This document shows positions 1-11,243 of a stretch of 64,000 nucleotides of DNA, piece by piece. Source of the stretch: Notolepis coatsorum (Eukaryota > Chordata > Actinopteri > Aulopiformes > Paralepididae); assembly GCA_963971535.1 (NCBI GenBank), contig OZ020589.1:70650843-70714842 (forward strand), in the 5' to 3' direction. The notes under the pieces are model-generated. The model did not search any database. It had not been told where the DNA came from and saw only the letters and a list, made by a program, of their open reading frames with translations. Each line of letters begins with the position of its first letter. The stretch's first letter is position 1. Both the position numbers and the translations under genes were made by a program.

Positions 1-58
1 GTTCTAATGCTTTACTCCAAACGAATTACATTCAATCATACTGCAGCCATGTTAGACT

Positions 59-764
59 ATGGCTAATTTAAATATCTTGATCTGGAATACAGGGGGTCTT
101 AATCTACCGCATAAACGCACAAGTGTACTAACGTGGCTAAAAAGGAAGGAAGTGGACCTTGCTTTACTGAGTGAAACGCACCTTTTATTAGCTGATAACG
201 CAAGACTGGCAAATAGATTTTACCATAACATAAGTTCTTCTTCCTTTAGCACCAAGTCCCGAGGGGTAGCCATAATAGCGAAGCAAAATTTGAATATTAG
301 ACTGTTAGATGTGTGGTCTGATGCAGATGGTCGAATTACTATTGCTAAAATGGAATACTCTAACCGGAAAATTGCTCTGATCTCTGCATACGCCCCTAAT
401 TTGTATGACTAACTTTTATGCAGCTATGTTGAAACTACCTGATTACTCGTTTATAGTAGGAGCTGATTTTAATGCAGTATGGGATCCATTGATTGATAAA
501 TCAAAACACCCTGAATCCTTTGATCAGAAACAAGCTACCACAGCCCTACAGGCCTGGTCCAAGGACACGGGGTAATTGATATGTGGCGCTCGCTCAACCC
601 ATCCGCGAGAGATTACCCTTTTTTTCTCTTCGAGACATAAGAACTTTTCCAGAATTGATTATGTTTTTTCTTCCCCACGTCTCTTTGATAGCTTTGATGT
701 TGACTTATTGCCCATTGCACGTTCAGACCACAAAGGTATCCTTCTCAAGGGTTCAGTAAAATAA
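59..764 (+). pseudogene. L1/Tx1-like ORF2 endonuclease domain, frameshifted
   Basis: Reading starts MANLNILIWNTGGLN, the N-terminal strand of LINE endonucleases. The catalytic-type motif LLSETHL lies near residues 37-43 and RGVAIIAK near 68-75. After a frameshift near 405 the reading continues with VGADFNAVWDP (about 450-485). After another break near 574 it resumes with NFSRIDYVF and the terminal ARSDHKGI. The motif order matches an APE-type endonuclease that nicks target DNA for target-primed reverse transcription. The breaks make it inactive. The following stretch, to about 1210, is the endonuclease-RT linker, in fragments. Confidence 0.85.
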
Positions 765-1210
765 CATGGTGCTTCAACTCAACGCTTCTGAAAAATGGAG
801 AGTTTAACTTGAAATTTAAAGAGAAGCTCACTGAATTCCTGCAGTTTAATGCTGGCTCGGTACAGGATCCCAGAATTCTATGGGATTCAGTTAAGGGTTT
901 TATAAGAAGTAACACTACTCTCTTTGCATCTCCGCAAGGGACGTCTCTCCAAGCTGGTGGAATTGGAAAAGCTTCATGCCACGTTGATCTCTTCTTTGCA
1001 GCACAACTACTCTAGCCGACTGGAGCTTCAAATTAAAAGGAGTGAAAAAATAGATTAACTCCATTTTAAGACAACAATCTGAATTTCAAATGCACAGAAC
1101 AAGACAGCACTACTACTTTCACGGCTCCAAGCCTAGTCACCTACTAGCTATGAAGATACGTGCCAGTGAACAATTTGCGGATATACCTTCCATTAAGAAC
1201 CAACAGGGGA

Positions 1211-2986
1211 CCAAAGGAAGAGGGAGGGATGGCAGTACCCAGCCTACAAGATTATTATTATGCAGCGCAACTGAGAGCAGTGACGTGCTGGTGTAACGAC
1301 AAATATGAGGCAAGATGGAAAGACATTGAAAAAGAAGGGGAGGGATACAAGGTACAAGCTCTGGTGGGAGATAGGGAACTGTTCAAAGAAAAAGAGGGAC
1401 TGTTAGATCCTATCACCAAATGCACCCTGACCATATGGAACAGAGTAGTAAAAACACACAAATTAGAGAAGCAGTCAGGGGTTCTGAGATGGATAGCACA
1501 TGACAAGAGATTCAAACCAGGGAGGCTGGACCATGGATTCAGAAGGTGGGAGAGGGGGGGGGGCAACAGCGATATGCAAAATGATAGAGAAGGGGGAAAT
1601 GCAAACACTACAAAAATTAAAGGAGAAATTTGGACTAGAAAACAAGGACCACTTCAGATATCTACAGATTAGAGATTACTATAATAAAGAAATAAGAGGG
1701 GACAAGGAAGAAGAACAGAATGGAATTAGGATGATAATAAGGGCATACGAAGGAGGGAAAGGAAGGGTAATATCAGCACTGTACCGGGCTATAATGACCA
1801 GCAAGGGACACACGACAGATTATATAAGGGAGAAATGGGAGAGAGAACTAGAGATAGGAATAACAGGGAAGGAATGGGGGAACATATGCGAGGTGCAACA
1901 TTCAACAACAGGATCGAGGATATGGAAAGAGTTTGGATGGAAAAACATAATCAGATTCTTTATAACCCCAGAGCTGAAGGGAAAATATGCACCAACACAA
2001 AGAGCATGCTGGAGGATGTGTGGGAAGGAGGGGGCAAATCACACGCACATATTCTGGGGATGTCAGAAGCTGAAGGGGTATTGGGAGGAGATAGGGGAGG
2101 CAATGATCAGAATATTAGGATACGGGTTACCACAAACAGGACTGGTGCTTTACTTAGGAGACCTGACACACGAGGGAATACAAGGGGGGGACAAATATTT
2201 AATAAAGATAATGTTGATAGCGGCCAGAAAAGCAATAACAAGACTGTGGTACAAAGAAGACCCACCGACAATAGCACAATGGGTAGGAATAGTGGAGGAG
2301 ATACAGGATATGGAGAGGATAACACATGCTGAGGTTACAGGAAGAGAAATTTGGAGAAAGATGGGGAAAGTGGGAGGATTACAAGGGGAACGAAAACGAC
2401 ATCACAGAGGAAGAACCAAATGCATCACAAGAGGGCGAAGGGTAAAGGAGGAAAGAGATTCAAGGAGGGTCTCTGAACCCATGTCACACACTTTTGACTT
2501 AGTTAGTATTTTCAGATTTTATTTTTCATTTTTTTGGGCATTACAATTGTATTACATTTTTTGTACTTTATTATTTATGTCTGTTTAACAATGTTGTACT
2601 AATAATCAAGGAAGATGTGGTTTGTAAATGGGTGAATCAAAAGGCCAAGAGAAATTTAGTATAAAAGAAATAGAAAGGGCGAAGGATAAGAGAAGGAAAT
2701 TCAAGGAGGGTCACTGGACCCATACCATACATATTTGCCTTAGTCAGTATCTAATCCTTTTGAGTAGGTGTTAAATTTGTCTATACCTGTTCAAGGGCGG
2801 TATACAATCAGTCTTTGTATTAAGTGCCTGGAAAAACAACTGTAGTGGAAACATATAACCAACAATGCTATTCATGTAACCATTTATGTTCACTGCATTC
2901 TTTCATATTGTGCTATGGGATCCATTTTTGTGTACGTGTTGTTTGTCTATAAATGTTAATAAAAATGTAAGTTAAAAAAAAAAAAA
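1211..2986 (+). mobile_element. 5'-truncated L1 LINE nested inside another LINE
   Basis: A different L1 lineage begins abruptly at about 1211. It carries only the ORF2 C-terminus, then a 3'UTR and an AATAAAAATG/poly-A end at 2957-2986. Near-identical short repeats flank it: CAACAGGGGA before and CAACAAGGGGA after, consistent with a target-site duplication. Removing it restores continuity of the host LINE between ADIPSIKN and the KMNDTF region. This is classic target-primed insertion with 5' truncation. Confidence 0.85.
1217..2364 (+). pseudogene. L1 ORF2 C-terminal region (nested copy), one frameshift
   Basis: The reading begins GGMAVPSLQDYYYAAQL, the typical fish L1 block after RT. It continues past a frameshift in a G-run at 1554-1562 into a long frame ending near 2364. 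A zinc-knuckle-like array CWRMC-(8)-H-(4)-C is visible at about 2010-2070 (CGKEGANHTHIFWGC), followed by LKGYWEEI, a usual L1 C-terminal hallmark. The frame technically stays open to 2588, but the last part is low-complexity 3'UTR. Confidence 0.8.
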
Positions 2987-2989
2987 CAA

Positions 2990-5077
2990 CAAGGGGAGGT
3001 AACCAACAACCCCAAAAAGATGAATGATACATTTCGCTCTTTTTATTCCAACCTTTACAAGTCAGAGGTGGTCTTTGATCATACTAAGCTGGAGGACTTT
3101 CTTAATCAAATCAACTTACCACAGGTCTCAGAAGATGACTAGATGAGCTTAGGGAGGAGATTGCTGATATGCAATGGGGCAAGGCTCCCGGTTGGGACGG
3201 CATTCCACCGGAACTCCATCTTGCATTCTGGGATGTACTCGGTCCCTTATTACTTTCAATGATTTTTTCCAGAGATGTCAATATGGCGCTTATATCTGTC
3301 TTACTCAAGAAAGATAAGGACCCCACCGAATGTGGCAGCTATAGGCCCTTAAGTCTCCTCGGAGCCGATCTAAAGCTATATGCCAAGGTTCTAGCCACCC
3401 GACTTCAAAGGCATATGACATCTCTAGTTCACCCTGATCAGACCAGCTTTATGAGAGGCCGCCTGGTTACGGACAACATCAGACGGTTACTGCATGTGAT
3501 TGATGCCAGCAAGGATGTCGCAGTTCCTACAGCTGTCATGTCCTTGGATGCAATGAAAGCCTTTGACAGATTGGAGTGGTCTTATTTGTGGGCAGTCCTT
3601 AGAAGGATGGGGTTAGGTGAGGGTTTCATTCATATGATCAAAGTTTTCTACACAGGGCCTTCAGCCATGATCTTAACAGGGAAGTTCTGCTCGCCACTCT
3701 TCTGTCCCGCGCTCTTCTAGACAGGGTTAGTCCCGGACTTTTCACCTTATCCCTCGAACCTCTAGCTCAATACATAAGACAATCCCAAATTATATCTCCC
3801 GTTTCAATTCAGGGCACACATCACCATATCAGCTTATACGCAGATGATTTACTCTTATTTATGCAGAATCCCGCCATCTCTCTACCTCATTTTCTCAGCG
3901 TAATAGATGAGTTTGGCAGCCTATCCGGCTTTAAGATCAACTGGCCAAAATCTGCCTTTCTTCCACTTAATGAGCCTGCGAAGGCTACCATCCTCCCTGC
4001 AAACATACTTATGGTGGAGCACTTTAAATGTCTCGGGATTGAAATATTCCCCACTATTAGCCAGACGGTAAGGTATAATTACTCCAGCTTGGGTGACAGG
4101 ATTACGGATGACTTCAACAGATGGTCCAAATTAAAAAATTCATTACAGGCCCGTGCGTCAATAATTAAAATGAATATTTTACCCAGAATTAACTTCATCA
4201 GCTCCATGCTCCTGTTACCTCCTCCTGTTGGTTACTAGCAGAAATTGCACTCTGCCTCATAAATTTGTCTGGAACAACAAACGCCTGCGCTTAAAGAGAT
4301 CCACTGCCCAGAGCAGTAAACTCGATGGGGGTTTAGCATTTCCAGACTTCAAATATTATTTAAGCTTTTTCTTTGAGACCTCTGATCACTTGGTTTGACG
4401 CTCAAGCAGCCATGTCCTGGCGACCATTGGAGGAGAAGATAGTGTCTCCATATAGACTTCAGGATATTGTGTATACCAACATTTCAATTAAGCAATGCAA
4501 TTTACAATTTGGCCCTCTTATCACACATGTGATCCAGACTTGGCGGGACACCCAGAAAGTGTGTACTAACCGCCATCTGTGGCACACGCGTTCCCCTCTA
4601 TTTAATAACAATTTACTCCTTATTGGACAACAACCTATTAGGTACCCTAGATGGGAAAAGAAAGGCATTCACACGTTGGGGGATATCTTCGATAACTCTG
4701 GTCTCCGCTCTTTCCAGGATCTATCCAACGGATATGATCTCCCCGGAACTTCCTTTTTCTTTTATTTACAAATAAGGGCAGCTCTGAAGGCTCATGGCGT
4801 TCCATGGGACGCTCCACTAGAACGTCACCGATTTCACAAATTATTTTATGACAAAGAGACATCGAGATGCTTCGTTTCTGACTTTTATCGCCATTTACTT
4901 ATGTCCTCGTATAAGGACCTCCCCCTGGATACGATTTGGAGAAAGGATGTCCCGGAGTTGGATGTAGATTTTGATTGGGATGCAGTCTGGGAGAATGTCC
5001 GGCTATCCTCACGCAACCCAGATCACCAACAGATTCATCAAAAAAAAATTCCCAGGACTTATCTGACCCCTAGATGA
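2990..5077 (+). pseudogene. L1/Tx1-like ORF2 reverse transcriptase and C-terminal domain, decayed
   Basis: After the nested L1 the host LINE resumes with KMNDTFRSFYSNLYKSE (about 3017). RT blocks follow: [12 protein letters not shown] (3178), [30 protein letters not shown] (3538) and the YADD catalytic box (3838-3849). A frameshift near 3715-3725 destroys the RQGCPLSP block. Further breaks lie near 4238 and 4372. The last open stretch, 4373-5077, is the L1-type C-terminal region and aligns with the copy at 18655-19806 (FGPLITHVIQTW versus FGPIITHAIRTW), then stops early at TYLTPR. Confidence 0.87.
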
Positions 5078-5462
5078 TTGAGCGAGCGAGTCTACTTGTT
5101 TTTTCATTTTTTTTTTGTGTTTTTTGTATATTTAATTATGTATATGTTTTGGGCCCCTTTGGCTGTGGGTCTGATGGTCACGGGCTCGGAATGGGGGGGG
5201 GCCCTGGTTCGGGGTCTCTGCGAGTCGTGGTGTTAAAGAGGCATGATGCTTTGATTCGCCGGGGCGCCGGACTCTGGGTCCTCAAGGGATGGGGATCGTG
5301 GCTGCCGAGTGTGGTGATGGTGGGGGCTCAAGATGGTCACTATACAGTCCGTCTCTATTATTGTCTTGTCATTATTGTAATAAGTTACTATCCTGTGATG
5401 TCTTTTTATGTATTATTATTGTATTGAGTCTTGTTTCATGTGGAATTTTTTTTATAAAAAGA

Positions 5463-5850
5463 TGACTACAAAAAAGAATAGTATACTTGACATTGACAAT
5501 AAGTTATATATAGACCAAGATGGCCACAAAAAAAAGAAATCACAATAAAACGTAATATAACAAGCTGTAAGCAATGTATACAGAAACAAGAGGAATTCAT
5601 ATACAATTATATAGGATATAGTATGTTTTGTCTCAAGTGCCATGCTTTCTCCAAAAATCCTGCAAAACTGAAGATCTCCTCCACAAAAAAACATATAACT
5701 CTGACTGCCAAAACAAATCCGGATTTACAAATTGAATTTTCTCAAATAAAGCCCTCAGATCGGTGTACAAGGGGCAATAAAAAAACTAAATTATATTCAT
5801 CTTCCACCACTCCCAGATCACATAGAACACACAACCTCTCCTCAGGTTTA
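5463..5850. other. AT-rich stretch, not recognised
   Basis: No coding frame or known element ends are recognisable. The stretch lies between the L1 3' end and the tandem repeat at 5855 and could be old LINE 3'UTR. No function is assigned. Confidence 0.4.
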
Positions 5851-5854
5851 CAAA

Positions 5855-6147
5855 ACGGATGAAGATTATGGATGATAGGTGCGTTTCCACCAGACTATGT
5901 TGGACTCCGCACCAGCCGATGAGGAAAACTATTCGGCTCCGTGAACTATTGGAGATGATGAAGAAGAAGACAAAACGGATGATATGGATGATAAGGTGCG
6001 TTTCCACCAGACTATGTTGGACTCAGCACTTCTGGTAAATCATAAAAATACTATATATAGTCAAACCGGCCGATGAGGAAACCTATTCGGCACTGTGGTA
6101 GTCTGGCCCGAGCAGACTATAGAAGAAGAAGACAACGGATGAGGGCC
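5855..6147 (+). repeat. Two-copy tandem repeat with conserved stem-loop
   Basis: Two units start at AAAACGGATGA (about 5855 and 5973) and a third start occurs at 6131. Each contains GTGCGTTTCCACCAGACTAT and then CCGATGAGGAAA(A/C)CTATTCGG, which can fold into a stem of six pairs (AGCCGA/TCGGCT in copy 1). Copy 2 carries about 40 extra bases plus TAGTCTG/CAGACTA, a second short inverted repeat. The family is unknown to me. Confidence 0.6.
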
Positions 6148-6751
6148 ACCTAACGTTATATGAATTGATCCTGTTCTGATCCAAGACACTTGGAGCGAGA
6201 GTGGAGTACCTGCTGACAAAGGTAATGTCTATTTTACCAAACCCCATCATAATAATACAGTAGATTTATTTTATATAGCGCCGTCACATTCAAAGGTCTG
6301 ATGACCTAATACAAAATACCTGGAAATAATACAAATGCGTTTTCCAAAGGTAAATTATATTTATTAAACAAGGGGAATGAAACCCACAATGATGTTTAAT
6401 ACAAGGGAAAAAGGTAGGGGAGGACAAACAAGGTAAATACACTAAGATAAGCACAAGCCCTAGTGACCCAGTGTCACAGGACACAACCACAAGCCATGTG
6501 GTTGGCAGTCTGGGAATCACCCAGCAATCATACAAAGTGCACAATACAATCTAGTTCCACACAGGGGTGGCAAAAAGCAGAAGGCCCAATACATATATAT
6601 ATTTTAACTAATTCCACACGTGTTTCAAGTGGCCACAATAGATATATATATATATACACTCACCTGGTAGCAACACCAACACAGACACAATAGCCTACCA
6701 GGTAATTAGTGTGAACATGAAGAACACACAAGGGGGTCAGGAGTGAGGGTA

Positions 6752-8276
6752 TGCAAGGTTGAACAGGTGGGTTTTGAGGTGAGACTTAAATGTTTCTACG
6801 GATGGGGCTTCTTTGATGTGTGATGAGAGTTGATTCCAGAGTCGAGGAGGAGAATGATTTGTTTTCTGTGGACTTAAGGCGGTAGTGTGGTGTGCTCAGA
6901 AGGGCTAAGTTGGATGAGCGGAGTGAGCGGGAGAGTGTTGTGTAGTGTTGAAGGAGGTTGTAGATGTAGGCAGGTGCTAGGGAGTGGAGGGCTTTGTAAG
7001 TGAGGAGACAGATCTTAAAGTCAATCCTATACTTAACAGGGAGCCAGTGAAGTGAGGAGAGGACAGGTGTGATCGGATGTGGGAGAATTTGGGGCAGCGG
7101 GTGATGATGCGGGCTGAGATGTTCTGGACTAGTTGAAGTTTATGGAGGGATTTAGATGTTGAGCCAATGAGTAATGCATTAAGTAGTCAAGACAGGAGAA
7201 GATGAGGGCATGAACCAGCTTTTCAATGTCGGAGGGGGACAGTAGTGGTCTAATGCGGGAAATGTTCCTGAGGTGAAAGTAGCATGTCTTGGTGATGTTA
7301 TTGATGTCTGGTTCGAATGATAGTTTGGGGTCAAAAAGAACACACAAGTTTTTCACTGAGGGGGAGGGGAGGATAGAGTGGTTGTTGATGGATATGGAGC
7401 AGTCAGAGTTTTTTTTGGAGAAGGTGAGGTGTGCCCATTACAAGGATTTCAGCTTCAGTGCTATTGAGTTGGAGAAGGTTGTGATTCATCCAGATTTTTA
7501 TTTCAGAGAGGCAGGAGGAGAGGGCAGTAGTAGCAGCAGTGGTGGTGTGAGGAGGGGAGTGAATGTATAACTGTGTGTCATCGGCGTAGCAGTGATATTG
7601 GAGACCATGTGTTCTGAAAATGTGGCATATAGAGGGAGAGGAGTATGGGACCAAGGACTGAGCCTTGGGGGACACCAGATGTAACAGGGAAAGAAGTTGA
7701 GGTATGACCGTCCATTAGGGGTGGGAATCACCAGAGGCCTCACGATACGATATCATCACGATAATTAAGTCACGATACGATAGTATTGCGACTCAAAATA
7801 GATTGCGATATGCTGAGTATTGCGATATTAATATTGCGATTTAAAACGTTGTCAACATGTTTTATCTAATAAAATAAGGTTTTCAGTCTGTTCATCTCAC
7901 TTCAATAATTTTTATTGCAGAAAATGGGATTTTCTCAAGCAGACAGATGTCAACACTGTAATCTGTGTTGCATGTACCTGACAAACTGAACTGTTTGTAT
8001 TACAGTCATATTCCAACTTAACTGAATGCACACGTGTGTGTGAACTACGTTACTATTACAGGTATTGAAATGAACAATGCAACTTCCTTATAAAATAATT
8101 TTTTTTTAAATAATAAGAATATCGATACTTGGCGTCCTTGTATCGATACAGTATCACCACTCAAAGTATCGCGATACTACTACGTATCGATATTTTCCCC
8201 CATGGTCCATGGTAGTGAATTTCTGTCTGTCTGATGGATAGGAGTGAAATAGGTGGAGAGCTGAGCCTGTGATCAT
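6752..8276 (-). pseudogene. L2 reverse transcriptase remnant
   Basis: Upstream of the MITE the minus strand reads TGSALHLFHSYPSDRQKFTTMDH. Below it reading continues with HTSTSFPVTSG and the VPQGSVLGP-type block, then FRTHGLQYHCYADDTQLYI with the YADD catalytic box (7590-7605), then LGVLFD-type [19 protein letters not shown] (about 7350-7300) and [13 protein letters not shown]. The C-terminus reads LWNQLSSHIKEAPSVETF and LKTHLFNLAY near 6850-6752. This order is diagnostic for L2 clade LINEs. Several frameshifts separate the blocks, so it is non-functional. Confidence 0.87.
7717..8212. mobile_element. hAT-type MITE (CGATAC-rich) inside the L2 RT
   Basis: It begins TAGGGGTGGGAATC and is filled with ATCACGATAC/GTATCGATA motifs near both ends, as in fish hAT MITEs. 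The flanks end CCGTCCAT on the left and TGGTCCAT on the right, an imperfect 8-bp duplication (6 of 8). Excising it joins the L2 reading FTTMDH to GHTSTSFPVTSG. Confidence 0.78.
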
Positions 8277-8445
8277 AAAACATGCTTTTGTAATGATCGC
8301 AGCGTCGGAAAACGATGGGTCCGCAAACATTGTGAAAATGGTCAATAATGCTGGCGCCAGGGAGTAAGATGGAAAAACAGCGTGGCAGTCAATGAGTTAA
8401 ACAAAATATTCAGCCTTCTCTCCCAGGCTTAGCCAATAAAATATG

Positions 8446-9230
8446 CTACAAAAAATAAGTTCCCTTCCTGAAGCACAGCTCAAGAAAATCTACATAAATG
8501 GAGGACATTTTACTAAAAAGCACAAGCCTTATATCCTCGTAGACAGGACAGTGGAAGAAAAAATTTACCTCATTCTCAATTTCACCTATACAGTAGCTCA
8601 CACACCAAACAAAGCCGGTCCTCATCTGGGGTGGCATTAAACCTGCCGGTCTCTAGGGCTATAGTGGTAATGTTTCTGACAGAATCTGTGCAGATAGGGA
8701 TTTTTTTTAATTTTTTTTTAATCCACTTTTTCTCCCCATTTTCTATTTTTCTCCCATCCCAATTTCGTATTTCCAATTCTTCCCTCCCCTGTCTTGAACG
8801 TTGCTAGACTATGCCTCCCACTGGTCGGCTGTAGTGAGGATAGAAGCTTTGCATCACGTGTCCCCTTCGGTACACGAGGAGGCAGCGCATCTTTTCACCG
8901 CAGCAGCTCGAACTCTGTGGCGAGGAGTAACGCGTGGGAGGCTCACGCTGCCCCCGATACTTCCCGTTTCCGCCGCGTCACCCAACCGACCTGTAGGAGT
9001 CGCTGTCCACAACGTCCAATCCCCACTTGGCTTTCCCACCCTCTAACACTGCCAATTGTGTTAGTATGACGGCCGGACAAGCCGGTCGCAACGCCGAGAG
9101 CTGGGCTCGATACCAGCATCTCCTGCGTTAGTGGCGAGCGCCTTGCCCACTGCGCCACTCAGATAGGGATTTTTGTATTTTGTTTAAATTATACTTAACA
9201 AAGTTCTGCACTGTAGCTATTCTTTATCAG
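8446..9230 (-). pseudogene. LINE ORF C-terminal fragment, split by a SINE
   Basis: The minus strand reads NTKIPICTDSVRNITTIALE, then TGRFNATPDEDRLCLVC and IENEVNFFFHCPVYEDIRLV. This Cys/His pattern (ETGRF, CxxC, ExxxxFxxHCxxYxxxR) is seen near the C-terminus of fish and cnidarian non-LTR polyproteins. The clade is uncertain. The SINE at 8705-9159 sits inside it with an exact target duplication. Confidence 0.6.
8705..9159 (-). mobile_element. tRNA-derived SINE (family A), copy 1
   Basis: Read on minus, the head AGTGGCGCAGTGGGC resembles a Pol III A box. A 300-bp body shared with four other copies in this window follows, then a poly-A tail. A perfect 14-bp target duplication (CAGATAGGGATTTT) flanks it at 8691-8704 and 9160-9173. 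The long duplication and A tail point to LINE-driven retroposition. Confidence 0.85.
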
Positions 9231-9399
9231 ACAATACGTTTTATAATTATTGTATATACCATACCAACAGAAAAGTTTTTATACATGAGAAACATGTTAC
9301 TCCAAATCTCCTGAATATCACAAAGTAACCTGCTCTGGAAAATGTATAACAAATTGTAAAAAAAAATATATAATAATAAAGACTAATCATATAGTAAAG

Positions 9400-9487
9400 T
9401 TAAAATGTTCCCCCGTTTTTCTGTGGACCCCCTGGAACTCCCTCAAAGATCCCAGGGGATCCCCTGACCTCACATTGAGAACCGCTG
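9400..9487. mobile_element. Solo right end of a hAT element
   Basis: The sequence ends CACATTGAGAACCGCTG, whose complement (CAGCGGTTCTCAATGTG) is a typical hAT terminus. The opposite end was not found. The rest of 9174-9813 shows nothing else recognisable. Confidence 0.5.
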
Positions 9488-9829
9488 GCCTACATGTGCC
9501 TTTCATGTTACCATGGAAGTCAGTGAGTTACTTATTCACTCACTCACCCTTCACTACACTGACATTATTCCAAAGCACTGGTGAGGAAGAAAATAGAATA
9601 CCCAGAATAACACCAAACTAGGGCAGATCATTCTGCAGAAAATCCACTGTTTATGTACAGTTTAAATCCATATGACTCAGATTAATTATGGATTGCGTAA
9701 TCTCTGCTGTGGTAGCATCACATCCTCTTAGCCCCACCCTCCCATGCTACTGTCCTGTTTCACTATAGGCCAGGGCAGGGAGGGAGGGAGATGCCGTACT
9801 AGTGTGGATCCACATAACAGTAGGATATA

Positions 9830-10216
9830 AGGCGGCTAAGTGGCGCAGTGGGCACTATTAGGGGGTGGGAAAGCTGGTGGGTGGGGATCGGACGTTGTGG
9901 ACAGCGACTCCTACAGGTCGGTTGGTGCGCCTGCGCAGCAGAATCAGGAAGCAACAGGGGCGGCGTGTCCCTCCCACGCAGACCCTCGCAGCTGAGAGAT
10001 TGCGCTGTGCAGGTGAAAAGATGCGACGGCTGCCTCCTCGAGTCCTCGTGTACCGGAGGGGACACGTAATGCAAGGCTTCGTCCACATTGCAGCCGACCA
10101 GTGGGAGGCATGGCCTAACAACGTTCGAGACAGGGGAGGGTAGAATTGGACAATAAGAAATTGGGGAAGGGAGAAAAATAGAAAATGGGGAGAAAAAGTA
10201 GATAAAAAAACAAAAA
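9830..10216 (+). mobile_element. tRNA-derived SINE (family A), copy 2, internally deleted
   Basis: The head GGCGGCTAAGTGGCGCAG is followed almost at once by the shared body; about 100 bp between the A box and body, including the B box, are missing. The A-rich tail ends at 10216. A perfect 16-bp target duplication (ATAACAGTAGGATATA) lies at 9814-9829 and 10217-10232. Confidence 0.87.
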
Positions 10217-10314
10217 ATAACAGTAGGATATATTTAAAAAAGCTAAAAACGTCACCTTCACCTTTGAATGCATTCTGCCACTTTGCACTCACTACATCCA
10301 CACTGATTATTGTA

Positions 10315-10560
10315 CTGTAAATGAGAGCTATTTTATTGTTGTTTATGCTTCCATTTTTATGTAATTTCTATTGTTTTCTTTTCTTTTCTTGTATAATATG
10401 GTTATTGTCTGCATTGCGTTTACCCTTTTTATTTTCAGTATATTTTATGCTCAAAGCATGTATTGTCTATTTTACTGTATTTTTACTGTGAAGCACTTTA
10501 GGCTGCAGAAAGGTGCTATACAAACAAAGTATATATATTATTATTATCAATATCTTACAA
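10315..10560 (+). repeat. L2/SINE-like 3' tail
   Basis: A T-rich stretch ends with GAAGCACTTTAGGCTGCAG then AGGTGCTATACAAACAAAGT and (ATT)n, the shared 3' end of fish L2-related elements. There is no coding sequence. Confidence 0.55.
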
Positions 10561-10901
10561 TAGTACCAAAATGTGTTCCAACAAGGACACAATATCAAGG
10601 CCTGTAATATGCCACTAGGGGCAGAGTTAGGGCTGGGCGATATGGCCTAAATATGATATCACGATATTTTCTGACCTTTCGGCGATACACATCACAATGT
10701 TTTTCTTTTTTTCCCCAAACAATTCATTATGAGGCTTACCAAGACAGTATTTGAGTTTGCAAGCCAACATTAAAGACAAAATAAAATACCCATGCATTTA
10801 GCATTTTTATATTATATATTAGATTTAGATTATTGGATTATTAGATTATATATTGCATATATTTAGCAATGAGATATATGATTTAGATATGAAATATGAT
10901 T

Positions 10902-11040
10902 AATTGAAAATGAGGGACCCTGATGTAAACAAGATGAAAGTCTTTCTCTGGTCTGCATCCCCTTAACAATTGTATGTATTGAGCTGTACTGTACCCATTC
11001 TGCAATTATGTTAATAAAGTTTTAAATCAATCAATCAATA
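10902..11040 (+). mobile_element. 5'-truncated LINE 3' end, tail (CAAT)n
   Basis: It matches the 3' end of the LINE at 27785-30804: GACCCTGATGTAAACAAGA, then GGTCTGCATCCCCTTAACAA, GAGCTGTACTGTACC and AATAAAGTTT. It ends in AATCAATCAATCAAT. Confidence 0.85.
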
Positions 11041-11061
11041 AATTGCATTTTAGCATTTTTA

Positions 11062-11243
11062 TGAAACTACTGTATATTTGTATGTCTCTAAATGTTTTGA
11101 TGAATTGAAAATAGAGGACCCTTATGTAAAAAAGCCGAAAGTATTTTTCTGGTCTTCATCCTCCAGTCCACTGTTGTATTGAGCTGTACTGTATTGTACC
11201 CATTCTGCAATCGTTAATAACGTTTTCATTCATTCAATCATTC
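11062..11243 (+). mobile_element. 5'-truncated LINE 3' end, tail (CATT)n, adjacent copy
   Basis: This is a second copy of the same LINE 3' end, about 20 bp after the first and more diverged (GAGGACCCTTATGTAAAAAA). It ends TTCATTCATTCAATCATTC. Confidence 0.8.

Larger units (their letters stand above)
1..5462 (+). mobile_element. L1/Tx1-like LINE (ORF2 remnant), split by a second L1
   Basis: An apurinic endonuclease region (59-764) is followed by a linker (to about 1210), a foreign insertion (1211-2986), then reverse transcriptase and the L1 C-terminal region (about 2990-5077) and a GC-rich 3'UTR ending near ATAAAAAG at 5462. The coding sequence is broken by several frameshifts. About 150 C-terminal residues, including the Cys/His knuckle present in the related copy at 18655-19806, are deleted after TYLTPR. 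The 5' end, including any ORF1, probably lies outside the window. Confidence 0.85.
6252..8276 (-). mobile_element. L2 (Maui-like) LINE, 5'-truncated, split by a hAT MITE
   Basis: The minus strand carries the RT palm through the C-terminus (8276-6752), then a 3'UTR ending in GGCGCTATATAAAATAAAT (about 6264-6282), the usual L2-type 3' signature. The element is interrupted at 7717-8212 by a MITE. Coding is decayed by frameshifts. The 5' end stops inside the RT, as is normal for L2 insertions. Confidence 0.87.

Noticed and set aside
5900-6090. Hammerhead-ribozyme-like CCGATGA...GAAA
   Set aside because: The invariant CUGANGA core has C instead of U, and no GAAA follows stem II at the right place. 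Kept only as a stem-loop repeat.
9799-10301. Open frames on both strands in the SINE
   Set aside because: SINE-A copies give similar spurious frames at 8794-9158, 35880-36107 and 54001-54289.
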